Positions 13,486-25,580 of a stretch of 64,000 nt of DNA are shown here, piece after piece; position 1 is the first letter of the stretch; every line of letters begins with the position of its first letter. Source of the DNA: Ophioderma brevispina (taxonomy: Eukaryota; Echinodermata; Ophiuroidea; Amphilepidida; Ophiodermatidae); NCBI GenBank assembly GCA_023653785.1, contig JAMKCH010012373.1, positions 1 to 64,000 of the forward strand, given 5' to 3'. Made by a program: the position numbers and the translations under genes. The notes beneath the pieces were generated by a model. It saw only the letters and a list, made by a program, of their open reading frames with translations. It was not told where the DNA came from and made no database searches.

Positions 13486-13860
13486 AACACATGAGTGGTT
13501 GCCAAAGTGGAGGAGTATGCAGAGAAAAGAGGATTGTACTGCTTTCAATCTGTAAACAGTTTGATTGTCAATAGGTTTTACTGCAACTTTTGAATCCTGG
13601 GATGGGGTCGGTCAAGTGGACATAACTTCAACAATACACAGTCGATCGCATCAAATGAAGTGTCAAATTTAAAATACGCGTAAATAAATGTATAATCGGA
13701 TGTATCATTTGAAAATTGAAAAATTTGCAGGGGGGGGTGGGAGTTACTTTTTGGGTGTGTTTTATGATGGATATGCTAGTAGATTTTTAATCAAAGGAAA
13801 GGATGAAGCCAATAAACCTAAAAGTAATATTTCAATTTGGATTGACAATACCATTTTTTT

Positions 13861-14787
13861 TTAAAGGGTGCAATGAGAGATCTTGAGGCACCTAAATATT
13901 GTGTCAAACTATAATTTCATATACCTACTGGCACAAAACAGTATCTCGGCATGATTTTCAATCAGTATTGTGTCAAAGTCAGACAATTTTGAAAGTTTTC
14001 GAGATCTACATTTTATTGTCTAGGCCTGCTCTTCATTTTCATACCTGACTTGTAAAAATGCGTGCAGAAATGGCCGAGATAGAACGCCAGAAAGAAGCAA
14101 ACCCCACAACCAAAAGTTGCAGTTTTGGATTTTCAATGGGCACTACAGTGTACTGGGACCGAAAACACGGTACCACCAATCAATATTGCAAGTAGGCTTT
14201 CTCAATGATCAGTCGGGAAAAACTCTGTGTGTTAAATCAATACACAAGTATTATTGCGCTGTACCAAACAGTGACCATTGTGAAATCCAAAAACTGCAAC
14301 TTTTTGGTTTGGGGGGTTTGCGTCTTTAGGGCACTCTATCTCAAGCCTTTTGCACGCTTTTTTAACAAAGCGAGGTGTAAATGAAAGAGCAAAAAAGACC
14401 TAGGACAACAAACTGTATATTTCGACAACTTTCAAAATGAGCTGACTGTGACACACTAATGATCGACAAACATGCCGAGATACTTTTGTGCCAGGTGTAG
14501 ATTAGACACGCAATACATTAATTACATGGTGTTGGCTAGAGAAAGTCAAAAGGGGAAAATGGGTGAATTTGATTTACTTTTATTTCAATGTAAAACATAA
14601 GCTGAATTTTGTATTTGCTCCTATACAAAATTAGAAATTTCACAATTTTAATACAAAGAAACATTTCTCAGCTTAATCCTTTCAGATGGGGATACTGTTG
14701 ATGGAAAGCTTTACATCAGGGCAAAAAATCAGTACTTTCGCTTTTTGAGGGACACCTGATATGTGAAATCTCTTGTTGCACCTTTAA
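13861..14787. mobile_element. TTAA-flanked foldback element, 0.93 kb
   Basis: Ends are TTAAAGGGTGCAATGAGAGA and AATCTCTTGTTGCACCTTTAA-type, both bordered by TTAA. Inner arms are also inverted: AAACAGTATCTCGGCATG near 13936 against CATGCCGAGATACTTTTGTG near 14472, and repeated AAAAGTTGCAGTTTTGGATT against ATCCAAAAACTGCAACTTTT. Shorter relatives with the same ends lie at 26277-26631 and 59534-59890. Confidence 0.8.
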
Positions 14788-14904
14788 TGTCAGCAGCAGT
14801 TGGTAAATTAGAAAAGCTCATATAGATTACTGCACAAATAATTTCCAGTAACTAAAAACAACCCATATATTAGCTTCTGGCATTATAATGGGAATTATAA
14901 TACG

Positions 14905-15049
14905 GCTGCACCCCCCCCCAAATTCCACAAAAGTAGCAAAAGGTCCACTTTTGGATGAATATTTTGATAAAAAAGTCCAAAAATTAGAGAAATTTTGACA
15001 CGAAAGTCCACCTTTTGGTGGTAAAATGTTCACAAAGCCCAAAAGGTCC

Positions 15050-15087
<38 letters not shown>

Positions 15088-15180
15088 CCACTTTTACCCA
15101 AACCAGAGTCCACTTTTTTAAAAAGGCCCACTTTTCGAAGTCCCGCACCCCCAAAAATAAATCCTGAGTACGGCCCTGTC
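14905..15180 (-). repeat. Inverted copy of the poly-G dispersed repeat
   Basis: Reverse-complement relative of 10985-11340, with a run of about 30 G at 15055-15086 between its halves. Long G runs like this are prone to length error. Confidence 0.65.
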
Positions 15181-15595
15181 ACCATAGGATTGCCATTCTG
15201 ACATAGCTCATCTAGTCATATTAAATGTTGCTTTAGCAAAGGTAATTGTTCACGATTTTTCTAGAGTGCATTCGTAGAGGTACCATGAGTAGGGATTATA
15301 GGATTGCAATAAGACCTTGGTCTCTTCTAGTGTTATCTCATTGTACTTTATCAAAGGTCATGTTCATCTTATAGTGAACACACTATAGCTACCACAGTAT
15401 GTTTACCATAGGATTGTATTACAACCTTAGTTTCCTCTAGTGCTAACACAATGTACTTTATCAAAGCTCATGTTTTATCTTATAGTAAACATACTATAGC
15501 TACCATAGTGTGTTTACCATAGGATTACATTATGACCTTGGTCTCCTCTAGTGTTAACTCAATGTACTTCATCCATGATAGTGGATATACTATAT
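15180..15595. repeat. 111-bp tandem repeat, about 3.5 copies
   Basis: The phrase CATAGGATTG recurs at about 15184, 15297, 15408 and 15519. Each copy contains CTCTAGTGTTAACTCAATGT and a short inverted AACACACTATAGCTACCA segment. It lies just past the CCDC174 stop, in the 3' UTR or flank. Confidence 0.75.
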
Positions 15596-15601
15596 TTTAA
15601 T
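15596..15601 (-). promoter_or_regulatory. Possible polyadenylation signal ATTAAA
   Basis: The minus strand reads ATTAAA about 205 nt downstream of the CCDC174 stop, the nearest recognisable signal in that direction. It sits at the edge of a 111-bp tandem repeat, so it could equally be chance. Confidence 0.3.
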
Positions 15602-15805
15602 AAGAGGATATGTAAATTAAATGAAGGTTTGGAAAATAAATCAGTGCTCATCCTCCCCAATAACAATAGAAAAATGTGACAAAACAACATCCATATTCAT
15701 AAGAATACTGAAAAGGTAAGGAATAATTTTGACCCCAAACAATTATGACAGGCTTATATTTCATATAGCACTTCAAACAATAATGTTATCAGATACTTAA
15801 CACTG

Positions 15806-16290
15806 TTACTTTTTGTGACTTTGTTGTCTAAAATAAGATATATTCTGCTGTATGGATTCCTCATTTACTTCTTTTGTTTTCAAATCTGGTTGATTTGGTG
15901 TTAACACAGATGATGTTGATTGCATTGTCAAATTATCTTTAAATGAATGTGTAGCCTGATTAGGATTAGATGATACAGTTTGTGCCTTTCTTGTACTCTG
16001 ATAGGCCTGGAATCCTCCACTTGACAAAGAGCTGAAATCTGTTTCACTGGGTGTCCAAGAAGTCTCTGATATATCATTTTTGCTATTAGATGGTCTAGAT
16101 GCAGAAGAGGAAGATGGTCCTTGAAACTTTCTTAAGTTGCCAATATTTGAAGCTGTCTTATCTTGATGTGATTTTGGAGGTTGTCTGCGTTGCTGTGGCG
16201 ATGGTGAATCAAAGTACATGTTGGGAGGTGCGAACTCTGAGAGCCTCTCATCTCTGGCTTTTTTCTTTGCTTCCTCCCACAAATTAGGAT
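15806..16290 (-). CDS. CCDC174: CCDC174 last exon
   Basis: The acceptor is TTTGTTTCAG; the exon runs 485 nt to TAA at 15808-15806 with no frame errors. It opens DPNLWEEAKKKARDERLSEF then APPNMYFDSP, matching human RAERDPEFAPPSDYF. A long Ser/Pro/Gln/Asn-rich, probably disordered tail follows. It ends ESIQQNISYFRQQSHKK, matching the human C-terminal LDDMISYYKQVT. The tail is longer than in human. The coding match at both ends of the exon makes the orthology secure. A plausible ATTAAA polyadenylation signal lies about 205 nt past the stop. Confidence 0.95.
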
Positions 16291-17189
16291 CTGAAACAAA
16301 GAGATTAAATTGTTTAGTTGATTATTATTGCTATTCTTTATTTAGTATTCTGAAACTGCTGTGGAAATTTACACAATTTTATTGCTGGCCGTACGGTTTC
16401 AATTAAATTCTCTTTCAAACCTGGGGGCCAAAATCTTGATTTCTTGAATTACCGATTCCAACCTAAGGTGTAAAGCATCCAGAAAAAGTATATTTTGTTT
16501 ACCAAAACCTTAAAAAATGGGAGTGTATGGCACAATGATGGGCTTGTAATGCAACCCCTTGCTCGGGATTAATTCCACTGACACACAGGAGCAACAGCTT
16601 TACATGACTCTCTGAACCATGAGGCGCCGGGCACCCATTGCATATACCTGCACATTCTATGCAATGGGTGGGAGCGAGGAGAAATTCCACATTCATTCAC
16701 ATTACATTAATGCTGCGTGACTATGCAATTTCTGACCTCATAGGAACTATTTGAGTATGACCAAGAAACCCGACTCCAGGGTTGCTCAGTTAATCTCACA
16801 CCCTGCCGGTGGTTCTTTGCCTTAGACCTCGCTCACTGGGGTGTTCATACACTGACTTGTTACATGCACATTCTGTTAAAATAACAGGTACTGCAACTTA
16901 TTGTTACAATGTCCCACAAGGACTTTTTGTTCATCCACTGCTTGGGAGTCAAATCCAGTAAATGCTCAGCAGATTTGTGTAATACTCCCTGTCATTAAAA
17001 TACTTGTTTCAAAATTGGTGTGGAGCAGAAGTAGTCACCATTCGAATTAAATTTTGGACAAATTTACTTGCAGAAGTTGTCCACAATTCGTAAATTTGGA
17101 AAGACAATTAGTATCCATGACTCTAGTATGTAAAATAATTCATATCAAGTTGTATGCACAATACTAGCCATGAGGGGAATTCCACTTAG

Positions 17190-17359
17190 AGAATAAAAGA
17201 AAGGATTTGTTGTTTTTGCTTATCTAATATTGTGTCATATTGGATGGGCAGTGCAATATTTTGAGTAGTGGATACCGGCTACGATAAAAATAGGGGACTG
17301 CCCATCCAATACGACACCATATTAGATAGGCAAAACAACAAATCCTCTATTTTATTCTC
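17190..17359. mobile_element. Foldback MITE with GGATGGGCAGT arms
   Basis: Arms of about 60 bp read GAGAATAAAAGAAAGGATTT and CATATTGGATGGGCAGT, with inverse copies to 17359. The loop is about 45 bp. It lies in CCDC174 intron 9. Confidence 0.8.
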
Positions 17360-17649
17360 ATTCTTATTTAGTTTTGTTTTAATCCTTATTTTCAATTATA
17401 TTAGTTTTAGAAGGCAAAAATACTCCCCCACTGTCCAAAATGTGAACTAACCCGTAATAGCTGAATGCACCACGTAACCTTATACACGCGCATGTAAATA
17501 CAACGGACATCTAATATGTCTCTATTATTATAGAATAGGCAACAACCAAATGATATGTGCGTTCGGTTAATAAACCCGCCCACTGAATAATAATTCTTTG
17601 GAAAAGAAGAAAAAATGAATTAAGGTGGACGGCACGATTTATAGTCTCT

Positions 17650-17928
17650 GGCTGGTTATTCACAAAGAATTAATCCTGGCTTTCACATTAAGCCAAGACT
17701 AGTCCCTCTAGAGGACCTCTACAAGATTCATCTTCTTACCTATAGTATCTTGTTTGCTGCAAAATACAAAGAGAAAGTACAGTAGGACACTCAATCAAAG
17801 CTGAAACTTACTCTATGCAAATGTTTCTCTTTCATACTCTGCTTTTAAAAAATAAAGGGTACTTTCTAGATGGACTTAGTCTGACTAAGCAGTAAGCCAG
17901 GACTAAGTTTCTTTTGTGAATACCGGCC
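17650..17928. mobile_element. MITE with GGCTGGTTATTCACAAA ends
   Basis: The left end GGCTGGTTATTCACAAAGAA and right end TTCTTTTGTGAATACCGGCC are inverted. Inner AATCCTGGCTT and AAGCCAGGACTA extend the arms. Non-coding. Confidence 0.75.
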
Positions 17929-17989
17929 TTCAAGTTTTTCATCTTGAAGGAATGGGCTTCACCCCAAAAACCCCATTTTGTAAAGTTTT

Positions 17990-18255
17990 GTGTCCCGATA
18001 ATTCAACCTGTTTTGATGTGAGACTAAAACCGTTGATTTTTGCAAACCCATAGAGTCCTGGTAAAACTTAATATTGTCGACCAAAAAGGGCACATTTTTG
18101 CTCTTAAACATCCAAACCATAACATCTTTTAAGCATAGATATTCCACAGGGTCATGAGGAAAAATAGTAGCTTTCTTCTGCATACCAAAGTTGACCACTT
18201 CCGCGTTAAAATCTGGGTACCTGGGGACAAGGCTATTACGATCGGGCCATGGACC
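17990..18255. repeat. Dispersed repeat, copy A
   Basis: Shares GAAAAATAGTAGCTTTCTTC, TTGACCACTTC, GTAAAATCTGGG and ATTA-CGATC phrases with 58860-59035. The 114-codon minus frame here is repeat-derived. Confidence 0.6.
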
Positions 18256-18384
18256 TTTACCATATCGGCTCCTGGTAAGTAAGGCATTGCTGTATGACCA
18301 CAAGAGAAGAGGTCATAGCATCTTCCATACAATTTTTGTTACTGGTTATCACAGAAGTTATAGTGACAAAAAAGTTACTAAAGG

Positions 18385-18762
18385 AACATATCCAGTGATT
18401 ATCGGGAAGAGTCAAATTATTTGAAATTTCAAAGATTAGCTTAAAGGTGTAAGGATAAGTCTGTAGAATTCTCAAAAGTAGTTACTTCTTCCAATGAAGG
18501 AATTGACAGAACAAAGGGAAGAAAAGAAACACGCCAGGCTCAAAAAAGGTGAGGGGACGAATCTCCATTCAGTACGTGGTGTAGCAGTGTCAGTACGGAC
18601 ATTAATGACAAATATGTCCGATTTGTCTTGTTAGGTAGCTGGTCATCATTTTGCCGGGTATATATTAGGATACCTCGTGACTTGATACACACATGCAAAA
18701 AATCTGATTTGATGATTTTTTGATTTTCGGATTTAGCAAATCACTGATAGTTTGCCTTTTTT
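18385..18762. mobile_element. Diverged copy of the CAGTGATTTG MITE
   Basis: Shares TCTGTAGAATTCTCA, CTCCATTCAGTACGTG, TTAGGATACCT and GCAAATCACTGATAG with the element at 8130-8484 in the same order. The left end is worn. Confidence 0.7.
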
Positions 18763-19049
18763 AAATTGCAAGATTGGATGAGTATGTTAATTTAGGTATT
18801 TTTTGTCGCTATAAACTCATGCTGTGACAACCAGTGCAAAAAACTTGGATTGGAAGAACTGCATTGTGCGAAAAACACTCTTATCACACCCACTCCAATC
18901 TGACTTGATAGAGATGTTCCTCCTAATATATATCATTAGGGCACAATGACTTGTCTGTGTGTGCTGTCCGCCCCTTTCTCATGAAACTTGGTTGTGGGCG
19001 TGTGTGTATTGGGTGTGGGCAGATCAAGTGCTCGATTAGTCTAGCGGAT

Positions 19050-19620
19050 TACGGGCCATCCAAGCGGGGGGTGGTAATTGTGAAAAAACAGTTTTCAAGC
19101 AAGTGGTGCTTTAAAAAAAGCCAGTTGATCGCAAAAAACCGCGGGGACCGCATAGCCTAGTATTTCAATATTCTACATAGATTACTATTGATTTCCCTTT
19201 TCTATATCCATTCCCTCACTGGTTTGTCCTCAGTTTCAACAAGTAGTGCTTGAAAAAAGCCATGGTGGTCCGAAACCCGAAACCCAGGAACCACATAGTT
19301 ATTTCAATTCCACCTAGATTACTATGTTTACCTTTCCTATATTCCATTCCCTCACTGGTTTGTCCTCAGTTTTCAAAAAAAGTAGATAGTGCTTAAAAAA
19401 GCCAGGTGGTCAGGAAACCCGGTGACCGCTAGTAGTATTTCAATATTCTACAGAGTTACTGATGAATTACCTTTTTACTATATCCATTCCCTCACTGGTT
19501 TGTATTCAGTTTTCAAAACAAGGAGTGCTGTAAAAAAAAAGACAATGTGGTCGCAAAACCCGGGACCGCCTAGTATGTTCCAATATTCTACTATAGATTA
19601 ATATTGATTACCTTTCCTAT
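19050..19620. repeat. About 140-bp higher-order repeat at array edge
   Basis: At the exon-distal end of the 42-bp array, partial 42-bp units (CCCTCACTGGTTTGT at about 19212, 19348 and 19488) alternate with about 95 bp of other sequence. That sequence includes AGTGCTTAAAAAAGCCA and GACCGCCTAGTATTTCAATA. The spacing is about 136-140 bp, with four copies of declining match. This looks like an older or separate expansion of a compound unit that includes the splice-donor segment. Confidence 0.75.
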
Positions 19621-22600
19621 AGCCCATTCCATCCTGTTGTATTGTTTACCTTTTCCTATATCCCATTCCCTCACTGGTTTGTATTGATGACTTTTTCCTA
19701 GATATCACATTCCCTCACGGGTTGTATTGTTTACCTTTTCCTATATCCCATTCCTTCACGGTTTGTATTGATTACCTTTTCCTATATCCATCCTCACTTG
19801 GTTGGTATGATTACAATTTCCTATATCCCATTCCCTCACTTGTTTGATTGAACCCTGTCCTATATACCATTCCCTCATGTTTGGTATTGTTACCTGTTTC
19901 CTAATCCCATTCCTCATCTGGTTTGTAGTGATTACTTTTCCTATATATCTCCCTCACTGGTTTGTATGATTAACCTTGTCTATTCCCATTCCCTCAAGTG
20001 TGTTTGATTGTTACCTATTTCCTTATCCATTCCTCACGGTTCGTATTGATTACCTTTTCCTATATCCCATTCCTCACTGGTTATTGATTACCTTTTCTAT
20101 AGCCCAGTCCCTCAATGGTGTATTGATTACATTTTCCTATATCCCATTTCCCCTCAATGGTTGTATGATACATTTCATATATCCCATTCCCTCACTGGTT
20201 TGTATTGATTATACTTTTCCATATTCCATTACCTCTGGTTTGTCTTGATTACCTTTTCCTATATTTCATTCCCTCTCTAGTTTGTATTGATTACCTTTGT
20301 CCTATATCCCATTCCTCCTGGTTTGTATTGATTACCATTTTCCTTCTTCACATTCCCTCTCCTGTTGTATTGATTACCTTTTCCTATATCACATTCCCTC
20401 ACTGCTTTGTTTTCATTTTATTACATAAAAATTAAAAAAGCCCAAAAATTTTTTGTTTTGCTTACCTTTTCCTATATCCCATTCCCTCACTGGTTTGTAT
20501 TGATTACTTTTCCTATATTCAATTCACACTGTTTTGTATTGATGACCTTTTCCTTATTTCATTCCCTCTCTAGTTTGTATTGATTACGTTTTCCTATATC
20601 CCTTCCTCACTTGGGTTTTTTGGTATTTATTACCTTTTCCTATAATCACAGTCCCTCTCGGGTTTTTGTATTGATTAACCTTGTCCTTATCACACATTTC
20701 CTCAACTTGCTTTGTATTTTGATTACCTTTTCCTATATCCCAATTCCCTCACTGGTTTGTATTGATTCTTTTTTCCTATAATCCCCATTCCCTCCACTGG
20801 TTTGTATTGATTACCTTTTCATATATCCCATTCCTCACTGGGGTTTTTTTTTTTGTATTGTTCTCTTTCTATAATCCCCATTCCTCACTGGTTTGTAGGA
20901 TTACCTTTTCCTATATCCCATTCCCTCCCTGGTTTGTTTTGATTACCTTTTCCTATATCCCCTTCCTCACTGGTTTGTATTGATTACCTTTTTCCGAATA
21001 TACTCCCATTCCCTCACTTGTTTGTATTGATTACCTTTTTCCTATCTTCCAGTTCCCCTCACTGGTTTTTATTTGATTTACCTTTTCCTATATATTTCAT
21101 TCCCTCTCTATTTTGTAATTATTAACCTTTTCCTATATCCCATTCCCTCCCTGGTTTGTTTTGATTACCTTTTCCTATATCACATTCCCTCTCTGTTTTG
21201 GTAATGGCTTACTTTTTCTATATCCCATTCCCTCACTGCTTTGTTTTGATTACCTTTTCCTATATCCCATTCCCTCCCTGGTTTGTTTTGATTACCTTTT
21301 CCTTATCCCATTCCCATCACTGGTTTTGTATTATTACCTTTTCCTATATCCCATTCCTCACTGGTTTGTATTGATTTCCTTTTCCTATATTTCATCATTC
21401 CCTCTCTCGTTTGTATTGATTAACTTTTCTATATCCTTCCTCACTGGTTTGTATTGATTACCTTTTCCTCTATCCCTTCCCTCTCTTGTTTGTATTGATT
21501 AACCTTTTTCCTATCTCACATCCGCTCACTGCTTTAGATTCCCTTTTCCGTATCTCCCATTCCTCACGGTTTGGTTGATTCTTTTTCCTATATCCCATTC
21601 CCTCACTGGTTGTATTGATTACCTTTTCCTATATCCCATTCCCTCAATGGTTTTTGTATTGATTACCTTTTCCTAGATCCTTCCTCACGGTTGTATTGAT
21701 TAACCTTTTCCGCATATCCTATTCCCTCACTGGTTGGTAATTGATTACCTTTGCCCTATATATCCTAAATCCCCTTCCCATCCCGGTTTGTATGATTCCC
21801 TTGTCCTATTTCCACATCCCTCACTGGTTTTTTGTTTTGATTACTTTTTCCTATATTCCATTCCCTCACTGGTTTGTATTGATTACCCTTTTCCCTATAA
21901 TTCCAGTCCCTTTCTCTAGTTTGTATTGATTACCTTTTCCTATATCCCATTCCTCACTGGTTTGTATTGATTACCGTTTCCTTATCACATTCCCCTCCCT
22001 GGTTTGTATTGATTACCTTGTTCCTATATCAACTCCCCTCACTGCTTTGTATTGATACCTTTTCCTATATCCCATTCCCTCACTTGTTTGTATTGATGAC
22101 TTTTCCTATATATCCCGGTCCTCACGTCTGCTTTGTAATTGATTACCTTTTTCCTATCTCATTGCCCTCACTGGTTTGGTATGGATTACCTTTTCCTATA
22201 TCCCATTCCCTCACTGGTTTGTATTGATTTCCTTTCCTATATCCCCTTCCCTCACTTGTTTGTATTGATTACTGTTTCCTATATCCATTCCCTCACTATT
22301 TTATTGATTACCTTTTCCTATATCCCATTCCCTCACTGGTTTGTATGATTACTTTTTCCTATATTCCATTCCCTCACTGGTTTGTATTGATTACCGTTTC
22401 CTATATTCATTCCCTCTCTAGTTTTTGTATTGATTTCCCTTTTCCTTATCCCATTCCCTCACTGGTTTGTATTGATACCTTTTCTATATCACATTTCCCT
22501 CCTGGTGTTGTATTGATTACCTTTTCCTATATCACATTCCCTCACTGCTTTGTTTGATTACCTTTTCCTATATCCATTCCCCTCACTGGTTTTTATTGAT

Positions 22601-24690
22601 TACCTTTTTCCTATCTCCCATTCCCTCACTGGTTTGTATTGATTACCTTTTCCTATATTCCATTCCCCACTGGTTTGTATTGATTACCTTTTCCTATATT
22701 CATTCCCTCTCTAGTTGTAGTGATTCCTTGTTCGATATCCCATTCCCTCACTGTTTGTATTGATTACCTTTTCCTATGTCACATCCCTCTCCTGGTTTGT
22801 TTTTATTACCTTTTCCTATATCCCATTCCCTCACTGCTTTGTATTGATTGACCTTTTCCCTATATCCCATTCCCTCACTGTTTTTATTTATTACCTTTTC
22901 CTATATCCCATTCCCTCACTGCTTTGTATTGATTACCTTGTTCCTATATCCATTCCCTCACTGTTTGGTATTGATTACCTTTTTCCTATATCCCATTCCC
23001 TCACTGGTTTGTATTGATCTCATCCCTTTTCCTATATCACATTCCCTCTCTTGTTTGTATTATTACCTTTTCCTATATGCCATTCCCTCACTGTTTGTAT
23101 TGATTACTTTTTCCTATATCCCCTTCCTTCACACTGTTGTTTTGATTGACTTTTCCTATAATCACTTCCCTCACATGGTTTGTATTGATTACCTTTTCTA
23201 TATCCCTTCCTTCACTGGTTTGTATTGATTATCCTTTTCCTGATATCCCATTCCCTCACTGGTTTGTATTGATTTACCACCTTTTCCTATATCCCATTCC
23301 CTCACGGTTTGTATTGATTACCTTTTCCTATATCCCATTCCCCTGGTTTGTTTTGTTTACCTTTTCCTATATCCCATTCCTCACTGGTTTGTATGATTAC
23401 CTTTTCTATATCCCATTCCCTCACTGGTTTGTAATTGATTACCTTTCCTATAAGTCCCCATTCCCCTCACTGGTTTGTATTGATTACCTTTTCCTCTATC
23501 CCATTCCCTCACTGGTTTGTATTGATTAATTACCGTTGCCTATATTCATTCCCTCCTGGGTTGTATTGATTACCTTTCCTATATCCCATTCCCACTCTAT
23601 TTTTTTAATTGATACCTTTTCCTATATCCCATTCCCTCACTTGGCTTGTATTGATTACCTTTTCCTATATCCCATTCCTCACTGGTTTGTATTGATTACC
23701 TTTTCCTAGATTCCCTTCCCTCACTGGTTTGTATTGATTACCTTTTCCTATAGCCCCTTCCCTCACTGGTTTGTATTGATTACCTTTCCTATATCCTATC
23801 CCCCCCTCACGGTTTGTATTGATTACCTTTTCCTCTATCCCATTCCCTCTCTGGTTTGTATTGATTACCTTTTCCTATATCACACATTCCCTCCACGCTT
23901 TTTTAAGATTCTCTTTTCCATATCCCATTCCCTCGCTGGTTTGTATTGATTACCTTTTTCCTATATCCCATTCCTCACTGGTTTGTATTGATGATTCTTT
24001 TCCATATATCCCATTCTTCCCTCTCTGGTTGTATTGATGTACCTTTTCCTATATATCCCATTCCCTTCTCCTGGTTTGTATTGATTACCTTACCTTTTCC
24101 TATATCCCATTCCCTCACTGGTTTTGTTTGATTACCTTTTCCTATATCCCATTCCCTCCTGGTTTGTATTGATTACTTCCTATATCACATTCCCTCACTG
24201 CTTTGTATTGATTACCTTTTTCCTATATTCCAATTCCCTCACTGGTTTGTATTGATTACCTTTTCCTATATCCCATTCCCTCTCGGGTTTGGTTTTGATT
24301 ACCTTTCCTATATCATCCTATCCCATTCCTCACTGGTTTGTATTGATTACCTTTTTCCTATATCCCATTCCCTCACTGGGTTGTGTTGATTACCTTTTCC
24401 TATATCCATTCCCTCACTGGTTGGTATTGATTACCTTTTCCTATATCCCATTCCCTCACTTGTTTTGGTATTGACTTACCTTTTCCTATATATATCCCTA
24501 TCCCTCACTGGTTTGTATTGATTACCTTTTCCTATATCCATTCCCTCACTGGTTTTTATGTGATTACCTTTTCCTATATCCCATTCCCTCTCTAGTTTGG
24601 TAATTTTTGATTAATTACCTTGTTCCTATATCATCCCATTCCCCTCCTGGTTTTTTTGATTACCTTTTCCTATATCCCATTCTCTCACTG
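19600..24690 (-). repeat. 42-bp minisatellite of exon 9 end plus 5' splice site
   Basis: About 5.1 kb of tandem 42-bp units, roughly 120 copies. The plus-strand consensus starts TTGATTACCTTTTCCTATAT and continues CCCATTCCCTCACTGGTTTG. On the minus strand each unit reads AAACCAGTGAGGGAATGGG, then ATATAGGAAAAGGTAATC. This is the coding end of CCDC174 exon 9 (KPVREWDIGK) followed by its splice donor and a few intron bases. The array abuts the true exon end at 24664. The unit is 14 codons (KPVREWDIGKGNQY) without a stop. Many copies have 1-nt indels or substitutions. A non-array insert of about 60 bp (AT-rich) interrupts it at about 20405-20460. Confidence 0.93.
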
Positions 24691-24930
24691 GTTTGTCCTT
24701 CTTGTCACCCCCCATCATCATCTTGTAGCTTGTATCAGCATCGTCACCAATCTTTCCTGCACTGGATCTTTCTTTTCTTTTCTCTGCGTTGTCTTCCTTC
24801 TCATCATCTATTCCTGGTATAATCTCCTTTAATTTCTTCCGCTGGCTTCCACTTTTGTGCCCGTCCTATCCTGCATGGCTGCTTTGCGTTTGACTTTCAG
24901 TTGTTCCTTCCTGACCCTCTGGTCTACAGT
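24664..24930 (-). CDS. CCDC174: CCDC174 exon 9, end copied in the 42-bp array
   Basis: The acceptor is AAATAG and the start phase is 0. It begins TVDQRVRKEQLKVKRKAAMQ, matching human TTDQRTKRENIKEKRKAI. After one missing base near GATAGGACGG (about 24864-24870) it reads DGHKSGSQRKKLKEIIPGID and then an acidic/basic linker. It ends KKDKPVREWDIGK, matching human HIREWDRGKEF. The last G of AAAAG is phase 1 and joins the AT of exon 10 to make aspartate. The donor is GTAATC at 24663. The final coding bases plus this donor are the seed sequence of the 42-bp array that starts immediately downstream. Confidence 0.9.
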
Positions 24931-25220
24931 CTATTTAAAAAAATATTTTTAGTTTTTTTGTGTGTATTATTTATATGAAATAAAACAAACAAGAGTAACA
25001 ATTAAATAGTGTGGATTCTTTTACCATTATTAACAATTAAATGGTTTATACAGAAATACAGCCTCTATTCCACTGAAAAGTATTTTACTATATTATTTTA
25101 AACATTATTATTTGGCTGTACAGTTTTGTGGGTGTTTGGGAGTATATTTGGTGATTTTCCCCTTTCTTTGTTAGGTTTGTTCCTTTTGCCCCTTTTCCTC
25201 AGTTTGTTTTGTTCCTTAGC

Positions 25221-25580
25221 ACAAGAGAGCTTGTGTGGTCTAGTGGAAAGTGCAGGCTTATGGAATCATATGAACGTTAAAATTGTGAGTTCGAACCCCC
25301 TTTTGGTCAACATGTGTTGGTGTCCCCTGGGCAAGATACTTAGTCCTCAATTGCTTTGTTGACCCAAGCGCTAATTGGGTAGCTGTTATGGGGGAATACA
25401 ATCTAATGTGCTGATAGCGTGTGCGCCTAGCCAGAAGTCAACCTCGGATGAAGCGAAATGATTGTGACGATTTCCTGATGGCAGCGGTAATAATAATTGG
25501 CATTCGCGCCTTGAGCCCTGTAAGGTGGATATGTGCACGTTATAAATTAACATAATTATTTATATCATTATTTTATTAGA
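25221..25580 (+). repeat. tRNA-derived SINE
   Basis: An A-box-like GTGTGGTCTAGTGGAAAG and a B-box GTGAGTTCGAACCCCC lie about 45 nt apart, as in a tRNA-derived Pol III promoter. A SINE body follows (CCCTGGGCAAGATACTTAGT), then CGCGCCTTGAGCCCTGTAAG and a TATAAATTAA tail. A diverged copy is at 51815-52060. It sits in CCDC174 intron 8, opposite in orientation to the gene. Confidence 0.8.

Noticed and set aside
19976..24832. Dozens of plus-strand open frames of 60-130 codons with repeats like FSYIPFPHWFVLIT
   Set aside because: They are translations of the 42-bp minisatellite on the strand opposite to the gene; hydrophobic repetition follows from the unit, with no start context, domain or splice support.
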